Shown: positions 36,824-45,353 of the stretch, in pieces
How positions within the stretch are numbered: position 1 is the first letter of the stretch
Layout of the letters: every line of letters begins with the position of its first letter
Assembly (NCBI RefSeq): GCF_003946695.1
Contig: NZ_RHOX01000014.1
Coordinates: forward strand, 1-64,000
Source of the DNA: Lapidilactobacillus bayanensis
GTDB lineage: Bacteria; Bacillota; Bacilli; Lactobacillales; Lactobacillaceae
DNA length: 64,000 bases
Direction of reading: 5' to 3'
The notes under the pieces: generated by a model
The model's database searches: none
What the model was told of the DNA's origin: nothing
What the model saw: the letters and a program-made list of their open reading frames with translations, nothing else
Translations under genes and position numbers: made by a program

Positions 36824-38134
36824 CTAAGCATTTAAAATCCATAAAAAGCCAATAAAGATAAAGAATAGTGCATACATCACGATTGAAACTTCTTTACCAC
36901 GCTTAGCAGCAATCATCATAATTGGATAAGTAATCATACCTAAAGCCATTCCGTCAGAAATCGAATAAGTCAACGGCATCCCAATAATAATTAAGAATGA
37001 AGGAATAGCAATCTCTAATTTATCCCAATGAATATGAGTTAAGTTCTGCGCCATTAAAACACCAACAATAATTAAAGCTGGTGCCGTAACTTGAGTCGTC
37101 ACAACAGCCAATAACGGCGAGAAAAACATCCCAAGAATGAAGAACAAGCCGGTGAAAACTGCAGTCATTCCTGAACGACCACCTACAGCAATCCCTGCTG
37201 AAGATTCGACGTAAGCTCCAACTGGTGATGTTCCTAGAATTGAACCAGCAAACATCGCCGTTGAATCAGCCATCAATGCTTTACCAACTCGTGGCATTTC
37301 GTTATTCTTCATAAAACCAGCTTGTTGCGCCAAGCCAACTAATGTGCCCGCTGTATCAAAGAAGGTAACCAATAAGAAAGTTAACACCACGACCCACAAT
37401 TGTAAGCTGTTGATGGATCCAACGTGCTTAATTGCCACGCCAAAAGTTGGTGCCAAACTTGGTGCGGCGGCAACTACTTTAGTTGGCAGATCAATCATTT
37501 TTGTCAGCACACCCAACAATGACGTCAAGACCATCCCGACAAAAATTGCTCCTGGCACGCGGCGAATCATTAAAACCGCCGTAACAATTAACCCGAAGAT
37601 TGTTAACCAAGTCGTTCCAGTCATCAAACTGCCTAAACCAACAACGGTCGATTTATTCGCGACAATCAAACCACCATCTTGTAAACCGATGAACGCAATA
37701 AACATCCCGATCCCAGCAGAAATCGCAAACTTTAAGTCAGCAGGAATCGCATTGATAATAATCTCGCGAAGTTTAAAAACTGTAATTAATAAGAAAATAA
37801 TTGAGGCAACGAACACACCAGCTAAGGCGGTCTGCCATGGAACTTTCATTCCGATACACACGGTATAGGCAAAGAAAGCATTAATTCCCAATGCAGGAGC
37901 AGAGGCAATCGGATATTTGGCCACAATTCCCATAATGAAACAAGCTAAGGCACTAGCCAAAGCCGTTGCCGTGAAAACAGCACCTTTATTCATACCAGAT
38001 GCGCCTAAAACGCTCGGATTAACAAACAAAATGTAACACATGCTAACAAATGTTGTGAGTCCGGCTAATAATTCTCGACGCCAATTTGTCTTCAATTCGT
38101 CAAACATGAAATACTTCTCTAGCTTCGCACCCAT
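36824..38134 (-). CDS. NCS2 family purine permease (AzgA/PbuG type)
   Basis: A 436-residue membrane protein with about 12 hydrophobic segments. The family signatures are MCYILFVNPSVLGASGMNKGAVFTATALAS near the N-terminus (in pieces), ALGINAFFAYTVC, and FFDTAGTLVGLAQQAG in the middle. AzgA/PbuG homologues import adenine, guanine or hypoxanthine by proton symport. A PurR-box-like sequence lies upstream. Start ATG 38134 follows GAGGATTTG by few bases. Confidence 0.88.
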   Translation of the reverse strand: MGAKLEKYFMFDELKTNWRRELLAGLTTFVSMCYILFVNPSVLGASGMNKGAVFTATALASALACFIMGIVAKYPIASAPALGINAFFAYTVCIGMKVPWQTALAGVFVASIIFLLITVFKLREIIINAIPADLKFAISAGIGMFIAFIGLQDGGLIVANKSTVVGLGSLMTGTTWLTIFGLIVTAVLMIRRVPGAIFVGMVLTSLLGVLTKMIDLPTKVVAAAPSLAPTFGVAIKHVGSINSLQLWVVVLTFLLVTFFDTAGTLVGLAQQAGFMKNNEMPRVGKALMADSTAMFAGSILGTSPVGAYVESSAGIAVGGRSGMTAVFTGLFFILGMFFSPLLAVVTTQVTAPALIIVGVLMAQNLTHIHWDKLEIAIPSFLIIIGMPLTYSISDGMALGMITYPIMMIAAKRGKEVSIVMYALFFIFIGFLWILNA

Positions 38135-38151
38135 TCAATCAAATCCTCTTC

Positions 38152-38170
38152 ATTAATGTTCGTGTTTTGG
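38152..38170 (-). promoter_or_regulatory. PurR-box-like sequence upstream of the purine permease
   Basis: The minus strand has AAACACGAACATT, 11 of 13 matches to the PurR box AWWWCCGAACWWT known from lactic acid bacteria. It is 20-35 bp before the start codon; only one good box is seen. Confidence 0.35.
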
Positions 38171-38284
38171 TAAATAAAAGCAACAAATATTAGCTTATAC
38201 CAAATTATAGCTTTTGTAAACACAAACATTAAATTGTAATTCATTTTCGTTTGATTTATCAGCGTTCAAGCTCGTAAGTTCTAA

Positions 38285-39062
38285 AAGTATGCTAATTGCT
38301 ATTCTTCGTGCCCAAGAAAAACTATTTCATACTGAACATATACCCTGTTGAAAGTGCAAAATCCTAGAACTGTTTTGTTGTACTTCTTCGTGCCTACGGA
38401 AAATACGCTGGTGGAACGCTGCGAGCGTTGGTTTGAGCCAAGTCAAAAACCAAACCTAGTTATAAGTGCAAAGTCTTAGAACTGTTATGTTGTACTTCTT
38501 CATGCCTACGGAAAATGCGCTGGTGGAACGCTGCGAGCGTTGGTTTGAGCCGAATCAAAACCGATTCGTCTCAAACGCAAGCTTTGTTGTAAGTGGTAAA
38601 CCACCAACAACAATTCCGCGGCTGACCACGATTTCCCTCCGGCACTGACAAACGAGATGATGTGGTGTGATTTAATAGCAAACTTGTACTTCTGAAAATC
38701 AAAAATGGTCTAATCACTCGTCAATTCAGCGCTTGAGCAAAGGTTGCCATCTTGCTCGTCAAGTGGTGGCAAATAAATACCGCTCAGTAGTGACATTAAT
38801 GTTGGCAATTTATTGCCTATATTAAGGCTCGTATTTGAGACGATTTGCACTTCAATCGGCTCAAATCGACGCCCACTACGTTCCAGCGCCAAGTATTTAT
38901 TTGCCACCACGGTACCCACCATATTTCATCCGCAACCTTTGCGCAAGCACGAAGAACGACAAAATAACAGTTCTAGCATTTAGCATGCTAGCTCGAGCAA
39001 CGCACACAATTCCTAAGCAACCTTTGCGCAAGCGCGAAGAACCACAGCATAGCAGTTTTCGA
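38285..39062. repeat. Interspersed structured repeat, family A, copy 4, with extra end fragments
   Basis: The main unit is 38477-38976, with inverted TTAGAACTGTTA ends. The right half (38763-38910) has outer stem GTGGTGGCAAATAAATAC / GTATTTATTTGCCACCAC. Relative to copy 3, C-to-T on one arm is matched by G-to-A on the other. A duplicated left fragment (38351-38462) and right fragments (to 39062) flank it. This explains the 980-bp gap between the permease and the response regulator. Confidence 0.85.
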
Positions 39063-39118
39063 TTTAGCAAGTTAACTCAGTAGTGATAAATCGGCGCGAC
39101 AATTCAACAACTACAAGT

Positions 39119-39859
39119 TTACTTAGCATTATGTTTCAGAAGTCGTTCAATCTTACCAATTTTGCGCCGTGCAACCGGGAATTCAGTCCCGTCACTGAGC
39201 GTTAGCTTCATGTTAGACTTATCATAGCTGACAATCCGATTCACGTTCACTGCACACGAACGTTGAATCAACATTAATTCTGGCTCGGATCGCACAATTG
39301 CATTCAGGTTAGCATAGAATTCAATCCGCTGATTCGTGGTGAACAGCACAATCTTGTGTGCTTGCTCCGACGTTTCAAAATATAATATCTCATCGAAAGG
39401 TACACGAACCGTTCTAGTCTTATTCTCAAAATAAAAATAATGAATCTCTGCGACTGTCTGCCGTTGATCACGAACGTATAAAAGATTGGTCAAAAGTTGC
39501 TGTTGAAAATCTTCTTCACTTTGATCCTTATCAACGAAATCCAACGCAGCCACTTTATATTTGAAGGTGACCGGTGCCATTTCGGAATGGGTCGTCACGA
39601 AAACGATGGTACCTAAGTTATCTTTCGCGCGAATGGCCTTAGCAACTTCAAGCCCTGCTTGGCGTACACCCTTGATTTCAAGGTCAAGAAAATAAATTTG
39701 TTGGGGATCACGACCAGCTATCGCCGCCAGCAATTCATCGCGATGACTTGTGGCCGTAAACTGGTCAATCTTAATATGATTGGCTGCCGCCAACCGTTGA
39801 AGATCAGCAGCGATTGCTTCGCGCTGCAATAAGTCATCTTCTAAAACAAAAATATTCAT
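39119..39859 (-). CDS. LytTR response regulator (AgrA/PlnC type)
   Basis: A 246-residue protein. The receiver domain has FVLEDDLLQREAI (acidic pocket) and IYFLDLEIKGVRQAG (phospho-acceptor Asp about residue 60). The LytTR DNA-binding domain (about residues 140-244) has RTVRVPFDEILYFET and LMLIQRSCAVNVNRI. Regulators of this class bind pairs of about 9-bp direct repeats spaced 21 bp apart, as found at 42300-42395 and 44455-44488. It follows the kinase gene with no gap. Confidence 0.92.
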   Translation of the reverse strand: MNIFVLEDDLLQREAIAADLQRLAAANHIKIDQFTATSHRDELLAAIAGRDPQQIYFLDLEIKGVRQAGLEVAKAIRAKDNLGTIVFVTTHSEMAPVTFKYKVAALDFVDKDQSEEDFQQQLLTNLLYVRDQRQTVAEIHYFYFENKTRTVRVPFDEILYFETSEQAHKIVLFTTNQRIEFYANLNAIVRSEPELMLIQRSCAVNVNRIVSYDKSNMKLTLSDGTEFPVARRKIGKIERLLKHNAK

Positions 39860-41179
39860 TTATCGTTCCCCAATCACTAGTTTTTGTGTGAATTGATGAT
39901 TATTGAAGGAAGTTTCCCAGTTAACAGCAGGATTGCGGTCCGTAATCTCGACAACGTTGGTCAATCCCAACCCGTGATGGCCATCCTTCGTTGAATAACC
40001 AGATTTAAAAATTTTATTCAAAGAAATATGTTCCTCTGTGCTATTGTTCTGCACAATAATTACGACATTGGCTTGATCGCAGAGTATCACATAGCGTAAT
40101 TCGGGATTAGCAGTCTTCTTAGCAGCTTCAATCGCATTATCAAGTAGAATAGAAAGAACCCGAACTAAATCCAGCGTACTCAACGCTAACTGACTAGGAA
40201 TGTCCTCTCTAATCTCAATGTCAGTCTTAACCCCTGAATCTCTGGCTTCGGTTAACTTCCAATACAGCACACTCTTAAGCGCATGATCCTGCACATTGGC
40301 AAGTTCATTAACGTTTGCCGCATGATGATTAATCTTCACCTTCGCTTTAACAAGGACTTCTTGATACGTCTGTTTGACCAAGTCCAGATCCTCAGAGTCA
40401 ATACTATCCTGCAAACTAATCAACATATTCTGATAATCATGGCGAAAGCTCCGCAGTGTTTGATACATATGCTCAATCTCAGTGGTATATTGATTCAACT
40501 GTTTAATCTGCAGCCGCTCAGCACGTTGAATCTCCAATTGTAAATAAGCCCGCGTACGATTACTGATGAAAAAAAGCACCGTTCCAAACATAAAGGCATA
40601 GACAAACATGATGTACTTAGTGTATTCGGTGATTGGTGCCGAAGTGTCCAAGGTTAATTCATAGTAATAACTCGAAAAGAAGACCAGCACAAAAAAAGTC
40701 AACAAATAATTGAGGGGCTTTAGAATTTTTTCTTTAATAAATGGGTCGCTACGACGCAGCAATGTAAAATTAATCTTCAAAGCGCGTGCAACTAAATAGT
40801 GGATAAATACTGGTGCAACCGTCGAGATGATCTGTAAAACGGTCATATATTTATCAATAAAAGCGCCGGAAAAAAGTTCATAAAAAATTAGTGAGATTAA
40901 ATTTGACAGCATAAAACCAATATAAACAATATAGATACTATAAAAATATGATAAGCGAAGATAGCCCTTACCTTCCTTAATTCGACAATAACCAAAAAAG
41001 AAAACTAAAAAAAGAACGGGAATGTATGCACCCCAAAAATAATCAGCTACACCAAATATGATCATTGACACAATATACGCCAATACATCAAATCTTTGTT
41101 TGTTGATCTGATAAAATAATGTCCAATATAAAAAAGTTAGTACGATTGTCACTAAGATAAACATTTTGACATCACCCAT
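39860..41179 (-). CDS. Peptide-pheromone sensor histidine kinase (AgrC/PlnB type, HPK10)
   Basis: A 439-residue kinase. The N-terminal half has six or seven hydrophobic segments for pheromone sensing. The cytoplasmic half has the phospho-acceptor motif SFRHDYQNMLISL (His about residue 247) and ATPase motifs ILLDNAIEAA and GLGLTNV. It would autophosphorylate on binding the peptide encoded at 41239-41370 and pass phosphate to the response regulator just downstream. Confidence 0.92.
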   Translation of the reverse strand: MGDVKMFILVTIVLTFLYWTLFYQINKQRFDVLAYIVSMIIFGVADYFWGAYIPVLFLVFFFGYCRIKEGKGYLRLSYFYSIYIVYIGFMLSNLISLIFYELFSGAFIDKYMTVLQIISTVAPVFIHYLVARALKINFTLLRRSDPFIKEKILKPLNYLLTFFVLVFFSSYYYELTLDTSAPITEYTKYIMFVYAFMFGTVLFFISNRTRAYLQLEIQRAERLQIKQLNQYTTEIEHMYQTLRSFRHDYQNMLISLQDSIDSEDLDLVKQTYQEVLVKAKVKINHHAANVNELANVQDHALKSVLYWKLTEARDSGVKTDIEIREDIPSQLALSTLDLVRVLSILLDNAIEAAKKTANPELRYVILCDQANVVIIVQNNSTEEHISLNKIFKSGYSTKDGHHGLGLTNVVEITDRNPAVNWETSFNNHQFTQKLVIGER

Positions 41180-41238
41180 GTTATGATTTTATCAAACCAT
41201 TATAACAGCATGATTAGGAAAATCCTATCTAATCATCA

Positions 41239-41370
41239 TTACTTATTAGATTTTCCTTTTAACAACAAGGGCCATAATGACGCTTTACTATTTCCTCCTT
41301 CGACCCTAGCCAACTCGGCAGTTGTCATTTTTGAATATTCTTTTTTATTTTCTTGTTCTTTTTTACTCAT
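41239..41370 (-). CDS. Double-glycine pheromone precursor (bacteriocin induction peptide)
   Basis: A 43-residue peptide starting at ATG 41370, with GAGGAG 8-10 bp upstream. The leader ends in ELARVEGG, a typical double-glycine cleavage site. The predicted mature peptide is 17 residues, NSKASLWPLLLKGKSNK, cationic with a hydrophobic core. It lies directly before the kinase and response regulator, the standard order of class II bacteriocin three-component systems. Export needs a PCAT-type ABC transporter, which is absent here. Confidence 0.88.
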   Translation of the reverse strand: MSKKEQENKKEYSKMTTAELARVEGGNSKASLWPLLLKGKSNK

Positions 41371-41403
41371 AATTCTTCACTCCTCTATTTTATTTAAATG
41401 ATC

Positions 41404-42201
41404 CTAATCCTTATTTAACAATCTATCTTTATAATAATCAAAATATGTTTTCTTACCGGTAATAACAGTGACTTGTCCTTGCATTCCTTGGCGGAGAAGT
41501 CGATTATTCTTAGAGCCAATATTAACAATGGTTTTAAAGTAATTACCCTCCTTGGTGCGAACCGGGGCTAAATAGATCTGCTGAATATGACCATTGAGCT
41601 CAACAGGATGTGATGTTTTCTGGAAGCAGCGAACATGGACCTTCTCTCCCTCTTTTACATTCCCAACTTCGGTGGCTGGAATGTTAACAACAATTCTAGC
41701 GCCAACTTTCTTGACAGGGTACAACTCCGCGAGAATGGTACCAGCAGGGATTTGCGCGTATCTATCCATGTCATTAAGCAAGTGAATTACACCAGCCTTC
41801 GGAGCTTTAACAATCAAATCTTGTTTGGCATAATGTGCTTCTTGAATTTTTAGTTCCAGATCCTGCTTGGTCGTATTCAAATCAACTAATTCTTTTTGAG
41901 CCTTAGTTAAATATTCAGACTTATTCTCTGATAATTCATCGCTTAAACCACTATGGCTTGCCTGAGTAGCGTCAATACTAGCAACCTGAATCTGATAATT
42001 GTTGATCAATTCGGCAACCTGCTGCGAATTGGCATCGATCTCTGCAGCAACTTGTTTCTTAACATCACCACTATTTCCTTGTTTGATTTGCGCACGATAC
42101 ATTTCATACTGACTGGCAAACTGATTCCCTTTTGCTAAAGCCTTCCCAGAATTAATTTTTTCTTTAAGCTCGGTGTAATCGGCAACTTTGCTTTTTACAA
42201 A
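41404..42201 (-). pseudogene. Truncated bacteriocin export accessory protein (HlyD/MesE-type)
   Basis: About 265 residues remain open, with the coiled coil (LTKAQKELVDLNTTKQDLELKIQEA in pieces) and the C-terminal barrel (VKAPKAGVIHLLNDMDRYAQIPAGTIL, VGARIVVNIPATEVGNVKEGEKV). Normal members have about 450 residues, beginning with a membrane anchor. That N-terminal part is missing and the frame stops at TGA 42204-42202. No ABC transporter gene remains. A protein might start at the internal ATG 42102, but without the anchor it would not work in export. Confidence 0.8.
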
Positions 42202-42299
42202 TCAACCTGAGGTACATATTGACATCGATACCGTATGGAATTCTCTCCTTAACTTATCTTTCAATAATTTAAAGATAGCACCATCGGATAAGTTTTTTT

Positions 42300-42343
42300 G
42301 TTATCTTTCCTAAATGGTACTTGAACGTTCCTGAATGGTTAAT
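42300..42343 (-). promoter_or_regulatory. Response-regulator operator for the pheromone operon
   Basis: On the minus strand ACCATTCAGGAA and ACCATTTAGGAA occur as direct repeats with a 21-bp period. A -10-like TATCTT lies about 30 bp downstream. It would drive the truncated export gene, pheromone, kinase and regulator, giving autoinduction. Confidence 0.65.
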
Positions 42344-42358
42344 GACAACTTAAATAAT

Positions 42359-42395
42359 GACCGTTCAGGAATGTTCGAGAGCTATTCAAGAAATA
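42359..42395 (+). promoter_or_regulatory. Response-regulator operator facing the rhomboid genes
   Basis: ACCGTTCAGGAA and GCTATTCAAGAA are spaced 21 bp. TATAAT at 42422-42427 could be the matching -10. It is divergent from the operator at 42300-42343. The remaining stretch 42430-42640 shows no credible gene. Confidence 0.65.
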
Positions 42396-42644
42396 ATTAA
42401 CACGAATAAAAATTATTGAAATATAATGAGTTTCACACTCGAAGTTGTAATAAATCAGGAATTGCTGTGAACATATTTTGATTTACAAACGTTTTAAAAA
42501 TGAGGATTGCAATAGATAAACATTAAAACTGGCAAAAGTTGGTACTATGCAGGGGCGTTTGACCGTATAATGAATAGTAAAACAAACATCGTTCACTAAC
42601 CAACTTTTTATAATAAAAGTAAGATAAGCTAGATCAAGCTCGAT

Positions 42645-42703
42645 GCTTAACTACGCCATTCTGTTCGACTAAAATATTAGTCGAATAGAGCAGTATAGTT
42701 AAG
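42645..42703. repeat. Long inverted repeat upstream of the rhomboid genes
   Basis: TTAACTA and CTGTTCGACTAA pair with TTAGTCGAATAGAGCAG and TAGTTAA around AATAT, an imperfect stem of about 25 bp. A second hairpin (AAACGAACCGGG / CCCAGTTCGTTT) follows at 42731-42771. Together they could terminate or attenuate leader transcripts before the first rhomboid gene. Confidence 0.5.
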
Positions 42704-42793
42704 TCATTCGAGCCGGAATTCTTGTACCATGATAAAACGAACCGGGTTAAAGTTTTTGTCCCAGTTCGTTTTACTCGAAAGGACGTCAATCAT

Positions 42794-43462
42794 TTGCAAC
42801 AAATTAAAAAATATCGTGCGACCTTATATTGCGCGTTACTACTTATTGTGACGTACATTTTCTTAAATAGTAATTACTCATTGATGGTGAATTCCGCTGA
42901 AGCCCTCGGAAATGTTGGCGATCGCGTGCTATCGGGTGAGTTCTATCGATTATTCACGGCCATTTGGTTGGAAAATGGGAGTTTATTGGCATTAATTTCT
43001 AACCTCATACTCCTTCTATTAAGTGGATTTTTGATCGAGCCCACATTAGGATCAAAGCGATTTACGTTTATCTTTCTCGTCACCGGTGTACTGGCATTTC
43101 TGTTAGCCGACGTAACCGTCAAAATTCTCGTAGACTATTTCTATACCTATTCCAGATTTGATATCATGTCATTCTCTCAACCACTTCTTGGTGCCTCTGG
43201 CGCAATAACCGGTATCCTTGGGAGTGGTATCATCTTGATTTCACCTAAAGAAATACCGCAAATGACACGTCGCAAACAGGGAATACTTGTGATTTTAAAC
43301 TTTTTTATTCTGGTCTCTGTGATTATCATTCCCCTACTTACACAATTCAACATTAGCGATTTGACCCATATCTATGGTTTCATTAGCGGCGCAGCGATCG
43401 CATTCATTCTCTCTCGGCGAAATAATTTAGTGGTCAATACCATAAAACGCGAAACAGTCTAA
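42794..43462 (+). CDS. Rhomboid-like membrane protease
   Basis: About 222 residues with six hydrophobic segments. Rhomboid features are GEFYRLFTAIWLENGSL, an Asn in LISNLILL, the GxSG serine loop LLGASGAITGILG and a His in LTHIYGFISGA of the last segment, so a Ser-His pair is present. The TTG start at 42794 (protein beginning MQQIKKY) is preferred over the ATG 72 bp upstream. It has AAAGGA about 10 bp before it, aligns with the start of the paralogue at 43484, and the upstream codons overlap a hairpin. Its place in a pheromone-controlled locus suggests immunity or peptide processing. Confidence 0.7.
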   Translation: MQQIKKYRATLYCALLLIVTYIFLNSNYSLMVNSAEALGNVGDRVLSGEFYRLFTAIWLENGSLLALISNLILLLLSGFLIEPTLGSKRFTFIFLVTGVLAFLLADVTVKILVDYFYTYSRFDIMSFSQPLLGASGAITGILGSGIILISPKEIPQMTRRKQGILVILNFFILVSVIIIPLLTQFNISDLTHIYGFISGAAIAFILSRRNNLVVNTIKRETV

Positions 43463-43483
43463 CTATTTAACGAGGTAGCCGGC

Positions 43484-44170
43484 ATGCAAGCTATTAAAAA
43501 ATTTTTTAAGCAATATTATGTCACGATAATTTATACATCAATTTGCTCAGTAACTTTTATTTTGTACTTTATTAATCCCAATTTACCAATTATTTCAATA
43601 TTGGGGGACTCCATAGATACTTTGACTAGCCGTGAATATTATCGCCTATTCACCTCATCTTGGGTTCATTATTCGCCGGTATTACTTTCCGACCTTATCT
43701 TTCTATTCTTAGTTAGCTGTCTGATTGAGAAATATTGGGGGCATCTAACATTAGCCATTCTTTTCCCATTTTTCGGAACGTTTGGCGGATTACTTGGTGA
43801 CATTGCTACTCGCATATTGGTTGCTAAGTCACTTAGCAACCTTGATTTCAATCAATTCGACTCTCAAGAATTAGTTGGAAAATATACCGGCTCATCAGTT
43901 GTAATTTTCGGATTACTTGCGGTGCTGTTACTTACAGTGCTATTCAAACCAACTATTCGTAAAAAATATTTGGCAAGACATCCGTTACAAATACTCTTGG
44001 TAGCGTTGATATCTTTATATCTGATTGCCTACCTACTAACACCCTTCCTACGGCCCAATCTCATGAATATAAGTGATATTGATCATACTATCGGCTTCTT
44101 TTTGGGTATCTTCACTTTTATAGTCTATGAATTGATTTTGCACGTAACTAAACAACTGAGCCATAGCTAA
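43484..44170 (+). CDS. Second rhomboid-like membrane protein
   Basis: A 228-residue paralogue of the preceding protein, 21 bp downstream. It has SREYYRLFTSSWVHYS, SCLIEKYWG, a serine loop variant GKYTGSSVVIFGLL and a His in ISDIDHTIGFFLG. The Asn of the first helix is replaced by Asp (LLSDLIF), so catalysis is less certain. It probably shares the job of its neighbour in one operon. GAGGTAG precedes ATG 43484. Confidence 0.65.
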   Translation: MQAIKKFFKQYYVTIIYTSICSVTFILYFINPNLPIISILGDSIDTLTSREYYRLFTSSWVHYSPVLLSDLIFLFLVSCLIEKYWGHLTLAILFPFFGTFGGLLGDIATRILVAKSLSNLDFNQFDSQELVGKYTGSSVVIFGLLAVLLLTVLFKPTIRKKYLARHPLQILLVALISLYLIAYLLTPFLRPNLMNISDIDHTIGFFLGIFTFIVYELILHVTKQLSHS

Positions 44171-44189
44171 ATCAAAAAACAGAAGACGA

Positions 44190-44300
44190 TAAAAAGCGTT
44201 CACCCCAAAATTTACTCTGCGAAGTGCTTCATAATTGTTAGACAAACAGTCCAATGATTGTTAGGCATTTCAAAGTTTATCTTGAGTGAACGCTTTTTAC
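44190..44300. repeat. 111-bp inverted-repeat element
   Basis: TAAAAAGCGTTCAC at the left pairs with GTGAACGCTTTTTA at the right. The interior is partly self-complementary. It could be a terminator for the rhomboid operon or a small MITE. The rest of 44301-44454 shows no credible gene. Confidence 0.5.
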
Positions 44301-44454
44301 TGACTGACGATTGAAATCTCGATTTTCGATAATTCTCAATTAAGTTAGGACCAATGCTAAACGATTTTAATCTATCCAGTTACGGCGGACAGCTTCCTTA
44401 AAGAATTAATTTCAGTTTACGATCTGAAAAAAACTAATTATCCATCCTCCTGTG

Positions 44455-44488
44455 ACCGTTCAGGAACGTTTGATAGCTATTCAAGACA
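44455..44488 (+). promoter_or_regulatory. Response-regulator operator for the small-gene operon
   Basis: ACCGTTCAGGAA and GCTATTCAAGAC spaced 21 bp, nearly identical to the operator at 42359-42395. TACAAT at about 44517-44522 could be the -10. It would drive the genes from 44568 onward. Confidence 0.65.
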
Positions 44489-44567
44489 TTGTTCACTTTT
44501 TCCTTCAAGCTTGAAGTACAATGACAATGTATTCATGAATACGATAAAATTCATAGGAGGCATAGAA

Positions 44568-44783
44568 ATGTTTACTGGTTTAATGGGGATCTTATTAGCT
44601 GGTGCAGGCGCATGGGATTTGTTTTATACTCGGTCATTATTTAAACAATTGAAATCAGGGAAACTTAAAACAACCAATCAATTCATGGCTTATGCCGTTA
44701 ACGTTAGTCTGATTGTTGGGATCGCCCTGATTATCGGATCAATACCTTGTTTAGTAGCAGGCGTTCAAGCAATTATGAATTAG
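44568..44783 (+). CDS. Small two-helix membrane protein (bacteriocin-locus orphan)
   Basis: A 71-residue protein starting at ATG 44568 with GGAGG 8 bp upstream; an in-frame ATG at 44511 lacks a ribosome site. It has a hydrophobic N-terminal helix rich in Gly and Ala (GLMGILLAGAGAWDLF), a basic loop (KQLKSGKLK) and a second hydrophobic helix. I do not recognise the family. Its position behind the operator at 44455 suggests a pheromone-induced immunity protein or a leaderless bacteriocin. Confidence 0.6.
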   Translation: MFTGLMGILLAGAGAWDLFYTRSLFKQLKSGKLKTTNQFMAYAVNVSLIVGIALIIGSIPCLVAGVQAIMN

Positions 44784-44843
44784 TTTCGTAACTGTCGTAG
44801 TTGCAAATTACATCACGCAAAAGTAATTTATTTTAATCGAAAA

Positions 44844-44922
44844 TGATTTCTGTTGATACCGTGGATTCCGAATCAGAAACACCCCTAAAAAAAATTCAGA
44901 ATTCACGGCATCAACAGAAATC
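44844..44922. repeat. 79-bp inverted repeat
   Basis: GATTTCTGTTGAT and CCGTG pair with CACGG and ATCAACAGAAATC around an A-rich centre. It lies between two small genes and may act as an RNA stabiliser or terminator. Confidence 0.5.
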
Positions 44923-44995
44923 AAATGTACGACTTGATCACACTGCTTAAAAAATTGATTCCGTCGTTAAAAATTGTAAAATCGAGGAAAATGCT

Positions 44996-45199
44996 ATGCC
45001 TATCAAGTATATTGTCTCGTTAGTACTCATTATTATTGGAATTATCCAAATTTATCTAACAGCCGGTTCATCAAGAAGGATTGTAAAACAAGGTAGTGCG
45101 TCCACCTCCCCATTTTCACTCATGAGTTTGGGAAGTAGTTTCATTATCGGAATTTTAATCGTTGCGGCTGGTATTAGCGCTGCCTTTGTCAATTTTTAA
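44996..45199 (+). CDS. Small two-helix membrane protein
   Basis: A 67-residue protein with GAGGAAAA before ATG 44996. It has the same helix - basic Ser-rich loop - helix plan as the protein at 44568-44783 (LVLIIIGIIQIYLTAG, then SSRRIVKQGS, then IIGILIVAAGISAAF). Family unknown; possible distant relative and co-regulated partner. A hairpin with TCGCCTTT / AAAGGCGA follows at 45199-45233. Confidence 0.55.
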   Translation: MPIKYIVSLVLIIIGIIQIYLTAGSSRRIVKQGSASTSPFSLMSLGSSFIIGILIVAAGISAAFVNF

Positions 45200-45353
45200 T
45201 CGCCTTTTCAATTTTATTGTGGGACAAAGGCGAGTACAAATTATCGTCCAGGTACGTGGTAGTTACACAAAATAAATTTACGGATGACTTTGAATTTCAG
45301 AAATACAACAAACTAATTAATGACGTTTTAAAGTTGAAAGGATAGGTGAAAAC

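Noticed and set aside
41183-41401. 72-codon plus-strand frame opposite the pheromone gene
   Set aside because: It is the antisense of the double-glycine precursor, which has a clear ribosome site and leader motif.
44354-44401. Micro-gene with a double-glycine-like YGG (15 codons)
   Set aside because: It ends three residues after the GG, leaving no mature peptide; at most a bacteriocin remnant.
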